In this document: in pieces, positions 1-8,121 of the stretch | Numbering within the stretch: the stretch's first letter is position 1 | Layout of the letters: the number at the start of each line of letters is the position of its first letter | Assembly: GCA_017398625.1 (NCBI GenBank) | Contig: JAFQFP010000026.1 | Location: 1 to 54,941 of the forward strand | Direction of reading: 5' to 3' | DNA length: 54,941 bases | Source of the DNA: Oscillospiraceae bacterium | Lineage (GTDB): Bacteria > Bacillota > Clostridia > Oscillospirales > Oscillospiraceae | Made by a program: the position numbers and the translations under genes | Notes under the pieces: generated by a model | Database searches by the model: none | Told to the model about the DNA's origin: nothing | The model's input: only the letters and a program-made list of their open reading frames with translations

Positions 1-140
1 AATCCCTTGATTTTCAGGGTCTTTTTGGCGGTATATCCTAGGGAGCTGTGGAGACTTGATGAAGTATCCCCCCTGTCAGCTTCGCTGACTTCCCCCCTTT
101 AGGCAAGGGGGGCTTTGGTGCTCAGCAACCACCAACACCC
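1..140 (+). repeat. Dispersed double-hairpin repeat, left copy
   Basis: This stretch matches the reverse complement of 54781-54920 at 139 of 140 positions (the mismatch is at 122). It contains two adjacent stem-loops: GTCAGC-TTC-GCTGAC at 75-89, and CCCCCC/GGGGGG around a TTTAGGCAA loop at 92-112. The copy probably continues to the left of the window. Nothing in it looks coding. Some similarity to the right copy continues weakly to about 155. Confidence 0.9.
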
Positions 141-172
141 CGGTAAATCGAAATTTGTGCATGTATAACCGG

Positions 173-205
173 AAAAAACGCAAGCCCCGCCGTCGGCGGG
201 GCTTG
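173..205 (-). terminator. Intrinsic terminator of the tmk-trhP operon
   Basis: Read on the minus strand, a 12-bp stem (CAAGCCCCGCCG with its complement, 181-205) is followed by CGTTTTTT. It lies 14 bases past the trhP stop codon and closes the minus-strand operon. Confidence 0.9.
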
Positions 206-219
206 TGCTGTCAAAGGTA

Positions 220-1437
220 TTACTTCGCGGAAAGATCCACGCTGCGGCGGAGGATGGAATAGGCGGGAACTTGGCAGGGGAGCTGCATATAAAAGGGCAT
301 TTGGGGTGTTCTGGGCTCCTGTAAGGAATTGCCCTCCACATCCGTCATATTCCCGGCGGTGACGGCAAAGGGGCGCAGATCCGGTCCCACCACCTCCAGC
401 GCCTCTCCCTCGGAGAACTTATTGCGCAGGCTGCACAGGGCTTTTCCCGTCTCATCGCAGCTTTCCACGATGGCGCAGACCTGCCACTGGCGGATATAGC
501 GGGAATTTTCCGTATACTGGCCGGGGTAGCCGTAATAGAAGCCGGTGGAGTAGATCCGGTGGGACACATGATCCACCTCATCCCGCCAAACCGGGTCGAG
601 CTCCCGTCCGGCAGCCATATCGTCGATGGCATGGCGGTAGGCACCGGTGATGATGGCGGCGTAGTAGGCGCTTTTTGCCCGACCCTCGATCTTGATGCAG
701 TCGATACCGGCGTTTTGCAGATCCTTCAGATGGTCGATGGTGCACATATCCTTGGAATTTAAGATGTAGGTGCCCCTTTCGTCCTCAAACACAGGGAAAT
801 ACTCCCCGGGACGCTTTTCCTCCATCAGTGCGTACTGGTAGCGGCAGGGCTGGGCGCAGGCGCCGCGGTTGGAATCCCGCCCGGTCATGTAATTGCTCAG
901 CAGGCAGCGGCCGGAATAGCTGACGCACATAGCGCCGTGACCGAAGGCTTCGATCTGAAGCTCCTTGGGGGTCTTTTGCCGGATCTCGGCGATCTCCTCC
1001 AAGCTCAGCTCCCGCGCCAGCACCACCCGCTCCGCGCCCAGATCGTGCCACGCACGGGCACATTCGTAGTTGGCGACGGATTGCTGGGTGGAGATGTGCC
1101 GGGCACACTTGGGGGCGTACTTGCCTGCCAGCATGAACGCGCCCAGATCCGCAAGGATCAGCGCGTCCACCTTGGCATCCTGAAGCTGCTCCAGATAGGC
1201 GCTGAGCCGGGCGGCTTCGGAGTTGCGGGGCATGGTATTGACGGTGACATGGACCTTTACGCCGTGGCTGTGGGCAAATTCCACTGCCTTGGGCAGCTCC
1301 TCCGGGGTGAAATTCCCGGCAAAGGAGCGCATTCCAAAGCTGGTGCCTGCCAGATAGACGGCATCCGCACCGTAAAGCACGGACATTTTCAGCCGTTCCA
1401 TATCCCCGGCAGGGCTGAGAAGCTCGATTTTTGCCAT
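220..1437 (-). CDS. trhP: U32-family tRNA hydroxylase, TrhP-like
   Basis: 405 aa. U32-family proteins of this branch make 5-hydroxyuridine at the tRNA wobble position using prephenate. The U32 signature is clear (EAFGHGAMC...SGRCLLS, about 163-181). Cys171, 178, 194 and 232 have the spacing of the four cysteines that hold a 4Fe-4S cluster in characterised U32 proteins. I start at the ATG at 1437 because GGAGG lies 6 bases before it, inside the last codons of mltG; a longer reading adds unrelated residues. In Bacillus the trhP genes also follow mltG, which supports the assignment. Older annotation would call it a U32 peptidase, but no protease function is implied. Confidence 0.88.
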   Translation of the reverse strand: MAKIELLSPAGDMERLKMSVLYGADAVYLAGTSFGMRSFAGNFTPEELPKAVEFAHSHGVKVHVTVNTMPRNSEAARLSAYLEQLQDAKVDALILADLGAFMLAGKYAPKCARHISTQQSVANYECARAWHDLGAERVVLARELSLEEIAEIRQKTPKELQIEAFGHGAMCVSYSGRCLLSNYMTGRDSNRGACAQPCRYQYALMEEKRPGEYFPVFEDERGTYILNSKDMCTIDHLKDLQNAGIDCIKIEGRAKSAYYAAIITGAYRHAIDDMAAGRELDPVWRDEVDHVSHRIYSTGFYYGYPGQYTENSRYIRQWQVCAIVESCDETGKALCSLRNKFSEGEALEVVGPDLRPFAVTAGNMTDVEGNSLQEPRTPQMPFYMQLPCQVPAYSILRRSVDLSAK

Positions 1438-1438
1438 A

Positions 1439-3106
1439 TCAGTCCTCCATAGAGGCAATATAGTTCTGGTGCTGCTTATAGGTCTCAGAGAAGTGGTGGG
1501 CACGGAGGGAAGGATCGTACACATAGTAGTAGTAGGAGGTATCCTCCGGATCCAGTGCCGCATTCAGGCTGGAAATACCGGGGTTGGAAATGGGACCGGG
1601 GATCAAGCCTCTGTGGGTATAGCTGTTGTAGGGGCTGTCGATCTTCATATCCTCGTCGGTCAGCGGATCGGTCTTTCCGCCCAGCGCGTAGATGATGGTG
1701 GCGTCGATGTTCAGATAGGGGTATTCCTTCTGGTTGGTCAGACGGTTGTAGATGACAGAAGCGATGGTGAAGCTCTCAAGACTGCCGGAGGTCTCCTTTT
1801 CGATCATGGAGGCAACGATGACCACATCCCGTACCGTCAGCAGATTCTGGTCGATATAGGTCTGGTCATAGCCGTTCTTCTTCATCATGGCAGCCAGCCG
1901 CTGATTCAGCGTGTCCAGCTTTTCCTGCATGATATCCGTAAAGCGGACATCAAAGCCGCCGACACCGTCGCCCAGCAGCTTGCTCAGCACACGGCCCGGG
2001 TGGTCGCCTACATAGAAATCGTAGGTATCGGGGAACAGGAAGCCCTCAAGGCAGTACTTGCTGCCCCGTTCTACACCTTCCAAGAACCAGTAGTCACCCA
2101 GCTCCCCGTTGGCGGCATATTCCTCCAGCTCCGCTGCGGTGCACACACCCTTTTCCTCCAGAAGCGCAAAGATCTGGGCGCAGGTGTAGCCCTCGGGAAT
2201 CAAAACACTGACCACATCCCGGGAAGAGCTGGAGGTGGACATGAAGTTCACCAGCGCATTGTAATCGTAGATGGTATCCAGCTCATAGGTGCCGGGATCG
2301 ATCTCCTCTTGGGCATCGGTGATATCGGCATACAGCTTGAAAAGCTGGGGGTACTTGATCAGTCCGGCATCCCGCAGGTTTTCCGCGATGGTGTCCAGAT
2401 CGTCGCTCGCGGACACGGTAAAGCTGACCTTTTCGCTCTGTCTGCCGAATGCCAGCACATCCGACGCGCAGACCCAGATCAGCCTGCCTAGAGACACGCC
2501 GACGGTAACGGCAATGGCAAGCCAGATCACGGTGGCGATCAGATGGGGGATGCCAAAAAGACCGTAGCCGTTCTTTTTCCGGGGACGGCGTTTTTTCATG
2601 GGAGCTTCCTCCTCAGGTTCTGTTTCTGTTTCCTCGGCGGAGGGGTAAAGGTCAAGGATAGCTTCCGGTTCCCCGGTCAGCGTCTCCTCTGCCGGCGCTT
2701 CCTCAAAGATCTCCTCCAAGGCTTCTCCGTTTTCACCGAATGCCATGCGGAATTCTTCGTCTTGGAAAAGCTCTCTCGATTCCTCCGCCGGCGCTTCCTC
2801 TGCCAGCAGGGTAAGGATCTCCGGCTCCTCCGGGAGTACGGGGATCACATTGGTATCGCCGCAGATCGGCTCCTCCGGTTCAGCATCGATCCCGGAAAGG
2901 GCAGGCTCTGCCAGCTCCTCTGCCAACTGGTCGATCTTTGTATCGTAAATGATCTGCTCCAGCTCCAGCTCCGCAGGGTCGGTCAAGCCGGCGGCGGTGA
3001 CGGCTTGCTCGTCCACGCCCAGCTCCTCACCCAGCTCCGGGGGAGACAGAAGCTCGTCCAGCCAATCCGGTTCCAGAGGCTGGTCGGGTCTGATTTCGTT
3101 GTCCAT
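1439..3106 (-). CDS. mltG: Endolytic murein transglycosylase MltG
   Basis: 555 aa membrane protein that cuts nascent peptidoglycan strands and so sets glycan length. The first 170 or so residues are unusually acidic (many EEP/AEE runs) and cytoplasmic, followed by a basic patch (KKRRPRKK) and one membrane helix at about 185-215. The extracellular part carries the YceG/MltG catalytic motif ASMIEKET (glutamates 436 and 438) and the conserved RGLIPGPISNPG loop. AGGAGG sits 5 bases before the ATG. It lies 12 bases after the DJ-1 gene and 1 base before trhP, so the genes are probably co-transcribed. The long acidic head is the odd feature compared with E. coli MltG (about 340 aa). Confidence 0.94.
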   Translation of the reverse strand: MDNEIRPDQPLEPDWLDELLSPPELGEELGVDEQAVTAAGLTDPAELELEQIIYDTKIDQLAEELAEPALSGIDAEPEEPICGDTNVIPVLPEEPEILTLLAEEAPAEESRELFQDEEFRMAFGENGEALEEIFEEAPAEETLTGEPEAILDLYPSAEETETEPEEEAPMKKRRPRKKNGYGLFGIPHLIATVIWLAIAVTVGVSLGRLIWVCASDVLAFGRQSEKVSFTVSASDDLDTIAENLRDAGLIKYPQLFKLYADITDAQEEIDPGTYELDTIYDYNALVNFMSTSSSSRDVVSVLIPEGYTCAQIFALLEEKGVCTAAELEEYAANGELGDYWFLEGVERGSKYCLEGFLFPDTYDFYVGDHPGRVLSKLLGDGVGGFDVRFTDIMQEKLDTLNQRLAAMMKKNGYDQTYIDQNLLTVRDVVIVASMIEKETSGSLESFTIASVIYNRLTNQKEYPYLNIDATIIYALGGKTDPLTDEDMKIDSPYNSYTHRGLIPGPISNPGISSLNAALDPEDTSYYYYVYDPSLRAHHFSETYKQHQNYIASMED

Positions 3107-3118
3107 AATTTCCTCCTG

Positions 3119-3661
3119 TCAGCGCAGAACGATCTGCTCTGCCACAGTGTTTGCCACAGCTTCACCCTTCAGTGCGGTGATCAGCGCCAGAGCAAATGCG
3201 GTGGCGCAGCCGGCAGAGGTGCCGGTGATCAGCTTGCCGTCGGTAACGCTGGCGGCGTTGGGGATCATGTTGGCGCTGCCCATGCCGCCTTCGCAGCCGG
3301 GATAGCAGGTGGCGTTTTTACCGTCGGTTATGCCCAGATCTGCCAGCACCGTAGGGCCTGCGCAGATGGCAGCCACATACTTGCCGTTTTCCCATGCAAA
3401 GCGAACCGCTTCCATAGCCTGCGCGCAGCCGCGGATGGAGGCAACGCCGCCAAGACCGCCGGGCAGCACGATCATGTCCATTTGGGTCAGATCCATGTCC
3501 TCCGGGGCGATGTCCGCTTCCACACCGATGCCGTGGCCGCCGAAAACGGTCTTGCCGTTGATGCCTACGGTGAGCACCTCCACCTTTGCCCGCCGCAGAA
3601 GATCCACGGGGGTCAATGCTTCGATCTCCTCAAAGCCGGTGCCTAAAAGAATATATACCAT
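3119..3661 (-). CDS. DJ-1/PfpI family protein
   Basis: 180 aa, the usual length for DJ-1/ThiJ proteins, which act as glyoxalase- or deglycase-like enzymes or stress chaperones. The nucleophile elbow is AAICAGPT with Cys100, and the N-terminal GFEEIEA supplies the conserved glutamate that activates the cysteine. A GGLGG turn near 69-73 is also typical. The ribosome binding site GGAGG overlaps the end of tmk, 3 bases upstream, so translation is probably coupled. The exact substrate cannot be told from sequence. Confidence 0.9.
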   Translation of the reverse strand: MVYILLGTGFEEIEALTPVDLLRRAKVEVLTVGINGKTVFGGHGIGVEADIAPEDMDLTQMDMIVLPGGLGGVASIRGCAQAMEAVRFAWENGKYVAAICAGPTVLADLGITDGKNATCYPGCEGGMGSANMIPNAASVTDGKLITGTSAGCATAFALALITALKGEAVANTVAEQIVLR

Positions 3662-3664
3662 ACT

Positions 3665-4333
3665 TTATGCCTCCAAACATGCCTGCGCCAGCGCGCAGAT
3701 CTCGCTGTGGATATCCTCTATGCTGCGCATCTGCCCATCCCGGACACAGCCGATCACCTTCCAGCCGTAGTATTCGGCGGCGGCTCGACCCATTTCCCGG
3801 CAGGTGGCAAGATAGTTCATATCCTGCTCATGGATGTCTGCTTTGGTGTTGGTGTCCTGCTCCCGGCGGCGCAGAAGCTGCTCGGTAAAGCTGGTAGGCA
3901 CATCCAGATAGATCACCAGATCCGGCTTGGGCAGCCCCAGCTTGTCATACTCAAATTCATACAGCCATTTCAGAAACGCTCCGCGGCTTTCCGGCTGCTC
4001 CTTGGATGCCTGATGTACGGCATTGGAGGTGGTATAGCGGTCGGAGAGGATCAGACCGCCCGCCTCGTAATAGCTGCCCCAATCCTTTTTGTAGGATGCG
4101 TAGCGATCCACCGCATAGAAGGCGGAGGCGGCGTAGGCATTGACATCGGAGGGGGAGCTGCCGAATTCACCCCCCAGATACATCCGGATCAGCGCAGAGC
4201 TGGGCTCGGAATACTGGGGAAACACCAGCGTGCGGAAGGGGATGTCCTGCTGCTGCATTTTTTCCTTGAGAAGCCGGAACTGGGTGGACTTGCCGGAGCC
4301 GTCCGTTCCTTCGATGACGATCAGTTTACCCAT
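3665..4333 (-). CDS. tmk: Thymidylate kinase
   Basis: 222 aa. Phosphorylates dTMP to dTDP. The P-loop GTDGSGKST is at 9-17 and the DRY motif at 98-100; an arginine-rich lid follows near 150. It heads the minus-strand operon. The start region is odd: an 11-base tandem duplication (4323-4344) gives two ATGGGTAAACT copies. Only the ATG at 4333 is in frame; the upstream ATG at 4344 opens a 7-codon frame ending in TGA. The Shine-Dalgarno AGGAGG is next to the upstream ATG and about 12 bases from the real one. Confidence 0.92.
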   Translation of the reverse strand: MGKLIVIEGTDGSGKSTQFRLLKEKMQQQDIPFRTLVFPQYSEPSSALIRMYLGGEFGSSPSDVNAYAASAFYAVDRYASYKKDWGSYYEAGGLILSDRYTTSNAVHQASKEQPESRGAFLKWLYEFEYDKLGLPKPDLVIYLDVPTSFTEQLLRRREQDTNTKADIHEQDMNYLATCREMGRAAAEYYGWKVIGCVRDGQMRSIEDIHSEICALAQACLEA

Positions 4334-4344
4334 AGTTTACCCAT
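4323..4344 (-). repeat. tmk: 11-bp tandem duplication over the tmk start codon
   Basis: AGTTTACCCAT (plus strand) occurs twice in direct succession, at 4323-4333 and 4334-4344. On the minus strand each copy starts with ATG. Because 11 is not a multiple of 3, the two ATGs are in different frames. Confidence 0.95.
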
Positions 4345-4362
4345 GCCTCCTGTAATGAACAT

Positions 4363-4390
4363 AGTATATTACAATACAATATACCACAAA
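4363..4390 (-). promoter_or_regulatory. Candidate promoter for the tmk operon
   Basis: On the minus strand TTTGTG (4385-4390), a 16-base spacer and TATACT (4363-4368) lie upstream of tmk. The -10 is good and the -35 weak. No better candidate is seen in the 180-base divergent gap. Confidence 0.35.
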
Positions 4391-4454
4391 CCACGGTTTT
4401 TGTCCACAGTTGGCTGCTTTTGAAATATTAAATTTCTATAAATCGGCACAACGG

Positions 4455-4483
4455 TTGCAAAAGTGCGCAAAAGTTGCTACAAT
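4455..4483 (+). promoter_or_regulatory. Promoter for the helicase-dprA pair
   Basis: TTGCAA (4455-4460), a 17-base spacer and TACAAT (4478-4483) form a near-consensus housekeeping promoter 31 bases before the helicase start codon. Confidence 0.75.
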
Positions 4484-4514
4484 AATACGGACTATTGGAA
4501 AAAGGACGATTATT

Positions 4515-5705
4515 ATGGAAGAAAGTATGATCACCTTTGCCCAGCTTGGCTTAAGCGACGCCATGCTGAAGGCATTGGAGAAGAAGGGGTACGGCTACCC
4601 CACCACCATCCAGCAGCTTGCCATCCCCGCTTTTTTGGAGTGGAAGGATGTGATCGCCAAGGCACCCACCGGTACCGGTAAGACCTTCGCCTTCGGCATT
4701 CCCATGATCGAGCATATCGATGCCGCGGCGGAGGAGGTGCAGGGTCTGATTTTGGCACCCACCCGTGAGCTGGCGCTGCAGATCGGCGATGAGCTGCGGG
4801 GTCTGCTGACCTACTATCAGGGCATCCGCGTGGCGGTGCTTTACGGCGGCGCAGGCATCGGCGGTCAGATCAAGCAGCTGGAAAGAAAGCCCCAGATCGT
4901 GGTGGCGACCCCCGGCCGGCTGATGGATCACTACAACCGCAAGACTGTCCGGCTGGACAAGATCAAGACCGTGGTGCTGGACGAGGCAGACCGGATGCTG
5001 GATATCCGCTTTTTCAAGGATGTGACCCGGATCATCGAAAAGGTGAAGAACCGGAAAAATCTGGGTCTTTTCTCCGCCACCATCTCCCAAGAGGTGATGA
5101 CCGTTTCTTGGATGTACCAGCGGGATGAGGTGGAGATCACCGTAGAGCCCAAGCAGGAGGACAGGCCGGATATCGACCAGTACAGCCTTACGGTGACCCC
5201 TCTGGAAAAGGCAGAGACCACCCTGCGGCTGATCCGCACACAGGGCTTTGAGCGGGTGATGATCTTCTGCAACACCAAGCATATGTGCCAGCGGCTGTGT
5301 GACGATTTTCAGCGCGCAGGGCTGGATTGCCAGTGCATCCACGGCGATATCCGCCAGAGCCTGCGGGAAAAGACCATGCAGCGCTACCGGGACGGTAAGC
5401 TGGCGGTGCTGATCGCCACGGATGTGGCATCCCGGGGCATCGATGTGGATGATGTGGATTGCGTCATCAACTACGATGTGCCGGAGGAAAACGAATACTA
5501 TGTCCACCGCATCGGCAGGACCGGCAGAGCCAAGCGCAAGGGCGCTGCCTACTCCGTTATCGGCAATTTCCCGGAAAAGGCAAAGCTGGATGAGATCGCC
5601 AAATTCTCCGGCTATCAGATCAAAGCCATGGTTCTGGGAGCTGACGGCACGCTGACCGAGGAAGCGGTAAAAGCGCCTACGCCGCCTAAGCGGCGGTTCC
5701 GTTGA
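4515..5705 (+). CDS. DEAD-box RNA helicase
   Basis: 396 aa ATP-dependent RNA helicase. In order: Q-motif region, Walker A APTGTGKT (50-57), PTREL near 82-86, DEAD (156-159), SAT (187-189), then the C-terminal helicase domain with a VASRGIDV motif and HRIGRTGR near the end. It stops soon after the second RecA domain and has no RNA-binding tail, so it resembles short RhlE/CshA-type enzymes. I use the ATG at 4515, with AAAGGA 8 bases upstream; a longer frame starts inside the promoter. Its stop codon overlaps the TTG start of dprA by 4 bases. Likely roles are ribosome assembly or RNA decay; this is not decidable from sequence. Confidence 0.93.
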   Translation: MEESMITFAQLGLSDAMLKALEKKGYGYPTTIQQLAIPAFLEWKDVIAKAPTGTGKTFAFGIPMIEHIDAAAEEVQGLILAPTRELALQIGDELRGLLTYYQGIRVAVLYGGAGIGGQIKQLERKPQIVVATPGRLMDHYNRKTVRLDKIKTVVLDEADRMLDIRFFKDVTRIIEKVKNRKNLGLFSATISQEVMTVSWMYQRDEVEITVEPKQEDRPDIDQYSLTVTPLEKAETTLRLIRTQGFERVMIFCNTKHMCQRLCDDFQRAGLDCQCIHGDIRQSLREKTMQRYRDGKLAVLIATDVASRGIDVDDVDCVINYDVPEENEYYVHRIGRTGRAKRKGAAYSVIGNFPEKAKLDEIAKFSGYQIKAMVLGADGTLTEEAVKAPTPPKRRFR

Positions 5706-6595
5706 ACAGCCGGGAGCAGGGCTTCCTGCTGCTGACAGGGCAGTTGGGAGATCCCGGCCGCAAGCCTTTAACGGTGGCGCAGTTTCGCGATCTAACCGCC
5801 CGGGTGCGGACGATGGAAAAGCCCAAGGAGGATCGCCGGATCTGTGCCGGGGATCTGACTGCGCTGGGCTACTCGGCAGCTCAGGCGGATAGGATTTTGA
5901 CCTTGCTTTCCCAGCGGGAAAGGCTTGAATACTATCTGTATAGAGCAGCCCAGCAGGATTGCCGCCCCATCACCCGTGTGAGTGAGGGCTACCCTCTGCG
6001 GGTGCGGCAGGCTCTGGGAGAGGACAGCCCCGGCTGCCTGTGGGTAAAGGGAGAAATCTCTCTGCTGGGACAGCCCTGCGTCAGCTTGGTGGGCAGCCGT
6101 GAGCTGCGGAGGGAAAACCGCAGCTTTGCCTGCCTTGCGGGACAGCAGGCAGCCCGGCAGGGCTATGTGCTGGTGTCCGGAAACGCCCGGGGCGCGGACA
6201 AGGCTGCCCAGCAGGCTTGCTTGGAGGCAGGGGGAAGTGTGATCTGTATCGTTGCCGATTCTTTGGAAAGCCACGGCGGTCAGGAGCGGGTGCTGTACAT
6301 ATCCGAGGATGGGTTTGACCTACCCTTTTCCGCTCAGCGGGCCCACAGCCGCAACCGGCTGATCCACAGCATCAGTCCGCTGGTGCTGGTGGCGCAGACG
6401 GATCATGGCACAGGCGGCACATGGAAGGGCACACAGCGAAATCTGCAGCGTGGCTGGAGCCGTGTGTGCTGCTTTGACGACGGCAGCGCCGGTGCCCAAG
6501 CCTTGATGGGGCAGGGCGCGCTGGCGGTCTCCGAAAAGGCGCTGGATTCTTTGCTCCGGCTGATACAAATGCCAAATACTCTATTCGACCTGTGA
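5702..6595 (+). CDS. dprA: DprA/Smf-like DNA-processing protein
   Basis: 297 aa. DprA binds single-stranded DNA entering the cell and loads RecA. The Rossmann-like core shows SLVGSR near 127, VLVSGNARGADKAAQQ near 158-173, and SRNRLIHSISPLVLVAQ near 217-233; these match the family patterns GSR, SGxARGxD and SRNRxI. The start is TTG within the helicase stop codon (TTGA overlap). The N-terminal part is less conserved, and the C-terminal winged helix seen in many DprA proteins is absent. Coupling to a helicase rather than to topA is not the most common context. Confidence 0.85.
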   Translation: MNSREQGFLLLTGQLGDPGRKPLTVAQFRDLTARVRTMEKPKEDRRICAGDLTALGYSAAQADRILTLLSQRERLEYYLYRAAQQDCRPITRVSEGYPLRVRQALGEDSPGCLWVKGEISLLGQPCVSLVGSRELRRENRSFACLAGQQAARQGYVLVSGNARGADKAAQQACLEAGGSVICIVADSLESHGGQERVLYISEDGFDLPFSAQRAHSRNRLIHSISPLVLVAQTDHGTGGTWKGTQRNLQRGWSRVCCFDDGSAGAQALMGQGALAVSEKALDSLLRLIQMPNTLFDL

Positions 6596-6622
6596 CGCAG
6601 CTTCGCCACAGGTCGAATTTTT
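6583..6622 (+). terminator. Intrinsic terminator overlapping the dprA stop
   Basis: A perfect 12-bp stem (ATTCGACCTGTG at 6583-6594, complement at 6607-6618) is followed by TTTT. The dprA TGA (6593-6595) lies at the tip of the left arm, so the last codons of the gene are part of the hairpin. Confidence 0.88.
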
Positions 6623-6662
6623 ATAAAAATTGTCTTTTCCTGTAGAAATCCCACGGGATATG

Positions 6663-6671
6663 TGGTATACT
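6663..6671 (+). promoter_or_regulatory. Candidate extended -10 promoter for thyA-folA
   Basis: TGGTATACT provides an extended -10 element 45 bases before the thyA start. The -35 at normal distance is poor (TAGAAA), as is common with extended -10 promoters. Confidence 0.5.
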
Positions 6672-6716
6672 GAACCAAATTGCCACCTACATTAACGATC
6701 ATGGAGGGATCCGCCG

Positions 6717-7547
6717 ATGAGCAGAGCAGATGAGCTGTACCGGGCAACCTGTCTGGACATTTTGGAAAACGGATTTTACGATACGGAGCTGGAGGTGCGC
6801 CCCCGGTGGGCAGACGGTACTCCTGCCCATACCGTAAAGAAATTCGGCGTGGTGAACCGCTATGACCTCCGGGAGGAATTTCCCATCATGACTCTGCGCC
6901 GCACCTATTGGAAATCCGCGGTGGATGAGCTGCTGTGGATCTGGCAGAAGAAGTCCAACCGCATCGCGGATCTGGGCAGCCATGTCTGGGACGAATGGGC
7001 TGGGGAGGACGGCACCATCGGCAAGGCATACGGCTACCAGCTTGGAATCAAGCATCAGTACAAAGAGGGCGAGTTTGACCAGGTGGATCGGGTGATCTAT
7101 GATCTGAAGCACAATCCCGCTTCCCGCCGCATCCTCACCAATATTTACAATTTTGAGGACCTGCATGAGATGAACCTGTACCCCTGCGCCTATTCCATGA
7201 CCTTCAATGTCACCGGCAATACCCTCAATGCTATTTTGAATCAGCGCAGTCAGGATATGCTCACCGCAAACAACTGGAATGTATGCCAGTATGCGGTGCT
7301 GGTGCACATGATGGCACAGGTGGCAGGGCTGGAGGTAGGCGAGCTGGTGCATGTGATCGCCGATTGCCATATTTATGACCGCCATATTCCGGCGGTGAGA
7401 GCCATGCTGGAAAAGGAGGGCTATCCTGCCCCCAAGTTCTCCATGGACAAGAGCATCACCGATTTTTATGCTTTTACCAAGAACAGCTTCCGGGTGGAGG
7501 ATTACCGCTATCACAGCTTCGATTTTGAGATCCCCATGGCGATCTGA
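6717..7547 (+). CDS. thyA: Thymidylate synthase
   Basis: 276 aa. Methylates dUMP to dTMP using methylene-tetrahydrofolate. The catalytic cysteine is Cys157 in YPCAYSMTF, followed by NQRSQD (175-180), a variant of the usual YQRSxD phosphate-binding motif, and the conserved asparagine region ANNWNVCQYA. The C-terminal YRYHSFDFEIPMAI fits the closing tail of the family. folA starts 9 bases downstream, so the enzyme that regenerates tetrahydrofolate is made from the same message. The start ATG has GGAGGG about 9 bases upstream. Confidence 0.96.
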   Translation: MSRADELYRATCLDILENGFYDTELEVRPRWADGTPAHTVKKFGVVNRYDLREEFPIMTLRRTYWKSAVDELLWIWQKKSNRIADLGSHVWDEWAGEDGTIGKAYGYQLGIKHQYKEGEFDQVDRVIYDLKHNPASRRILTNIYNFEDLHEMNLYPCAYSMTFNVTGNTLNAILNQRSQDMLTANNWNVCQYAVLVHMMAQVAGLEVGELVHVIADCHIYDRHIPAVRAMLEKEGYPAPKFSMDKSITDFYAFTKNSFRVEDYRYHSFDFEIPMAI

Positions 7548-7556
7548 GGTGACGGT

Positions 7557-8045
7557 ATGGAGCTGATCGTTGCGGTTTATGAGGATTGGGGTATCGGTAA
7601 GGATGGCACCCAGCCCGTCGCCCTGTCTGCCGACCGGAAATTCTTTCGGGAGACCACCCGTGGGGCAATGGTGATCGTGGGCAGAAAAACGCTGGCGGAT
7701 TTTCCCGGTGGGAGGCCTCTGCCGGGAAGGGAAAATGTGGTGCTCAGCCGCAGCCGCCGGGAGATCCCCGGTGTTACGGTGTGCCGCAGTCCCGAGGAGG
7801 CAGCGGAACTGGCGCAAAGCGCGGAGCGTGCCTTTGTCATCGGCGGCGGCAGTGTGTACCGGCAGCTGCTGCCCTATTGCAGCCGTGCCTATGTGACCAA
7901 AGTCCATGCGCAGGTGGAGTCGGACACCTTTTTCCCGAATCTGGATGCCGATCCGGATTGGAAATTGACACAGGTGCTCCAAGCCGGAGAGGAAAACGGC
8001 ATTTTCTATGAAATGCTGCTGTATGAACGGCAAGAGACCGTTTGA
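7557..8045 (+). CDS. folA: Dihydrofolate reductase
   Basis: 162 aa, standard length. Reduces dihydrofolate, the by-product of ThyA, with NADPH. It has the N-terminal LIVAVYEDWGIGKDG, the cofactor motif VIVGRKTLADFPG, and FVIGGGSVYRQLL near 93-105, all typical of DHFR. GAGGTGA lies 5 bases before the ATG. It forms a two-gene unit with thyA. Confidence 0.96.
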   Translation: MELIVAVYEDWGIGKDGTQPVALSADRKFFRETTRGAMVIVGRKTLADFPGGRPLPGRENVVLSRSRREIPGVTVCRSPEEAAELAQSAERAFVIGGGSVYRQLLPYCSRAYVTKVHAQVESDTFFPNLDADPDWKLTQVLQAGEENGIFYEMLLYERQETV

Positions 8046-8121
8046 TGAGAGACTCGTATCACGAAGGCAGCTTTGCGCTACAATATAAGATATAAATTAC
8101 AGAAAAAGAAGGTTTGCTTCT

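Noticed and set aside
6630-6671. TTGTCT with TATACT as a thyA promoter
   Set aside because: The spacer would be 30 bases. Only the extended -10 element is kept as a candidate.
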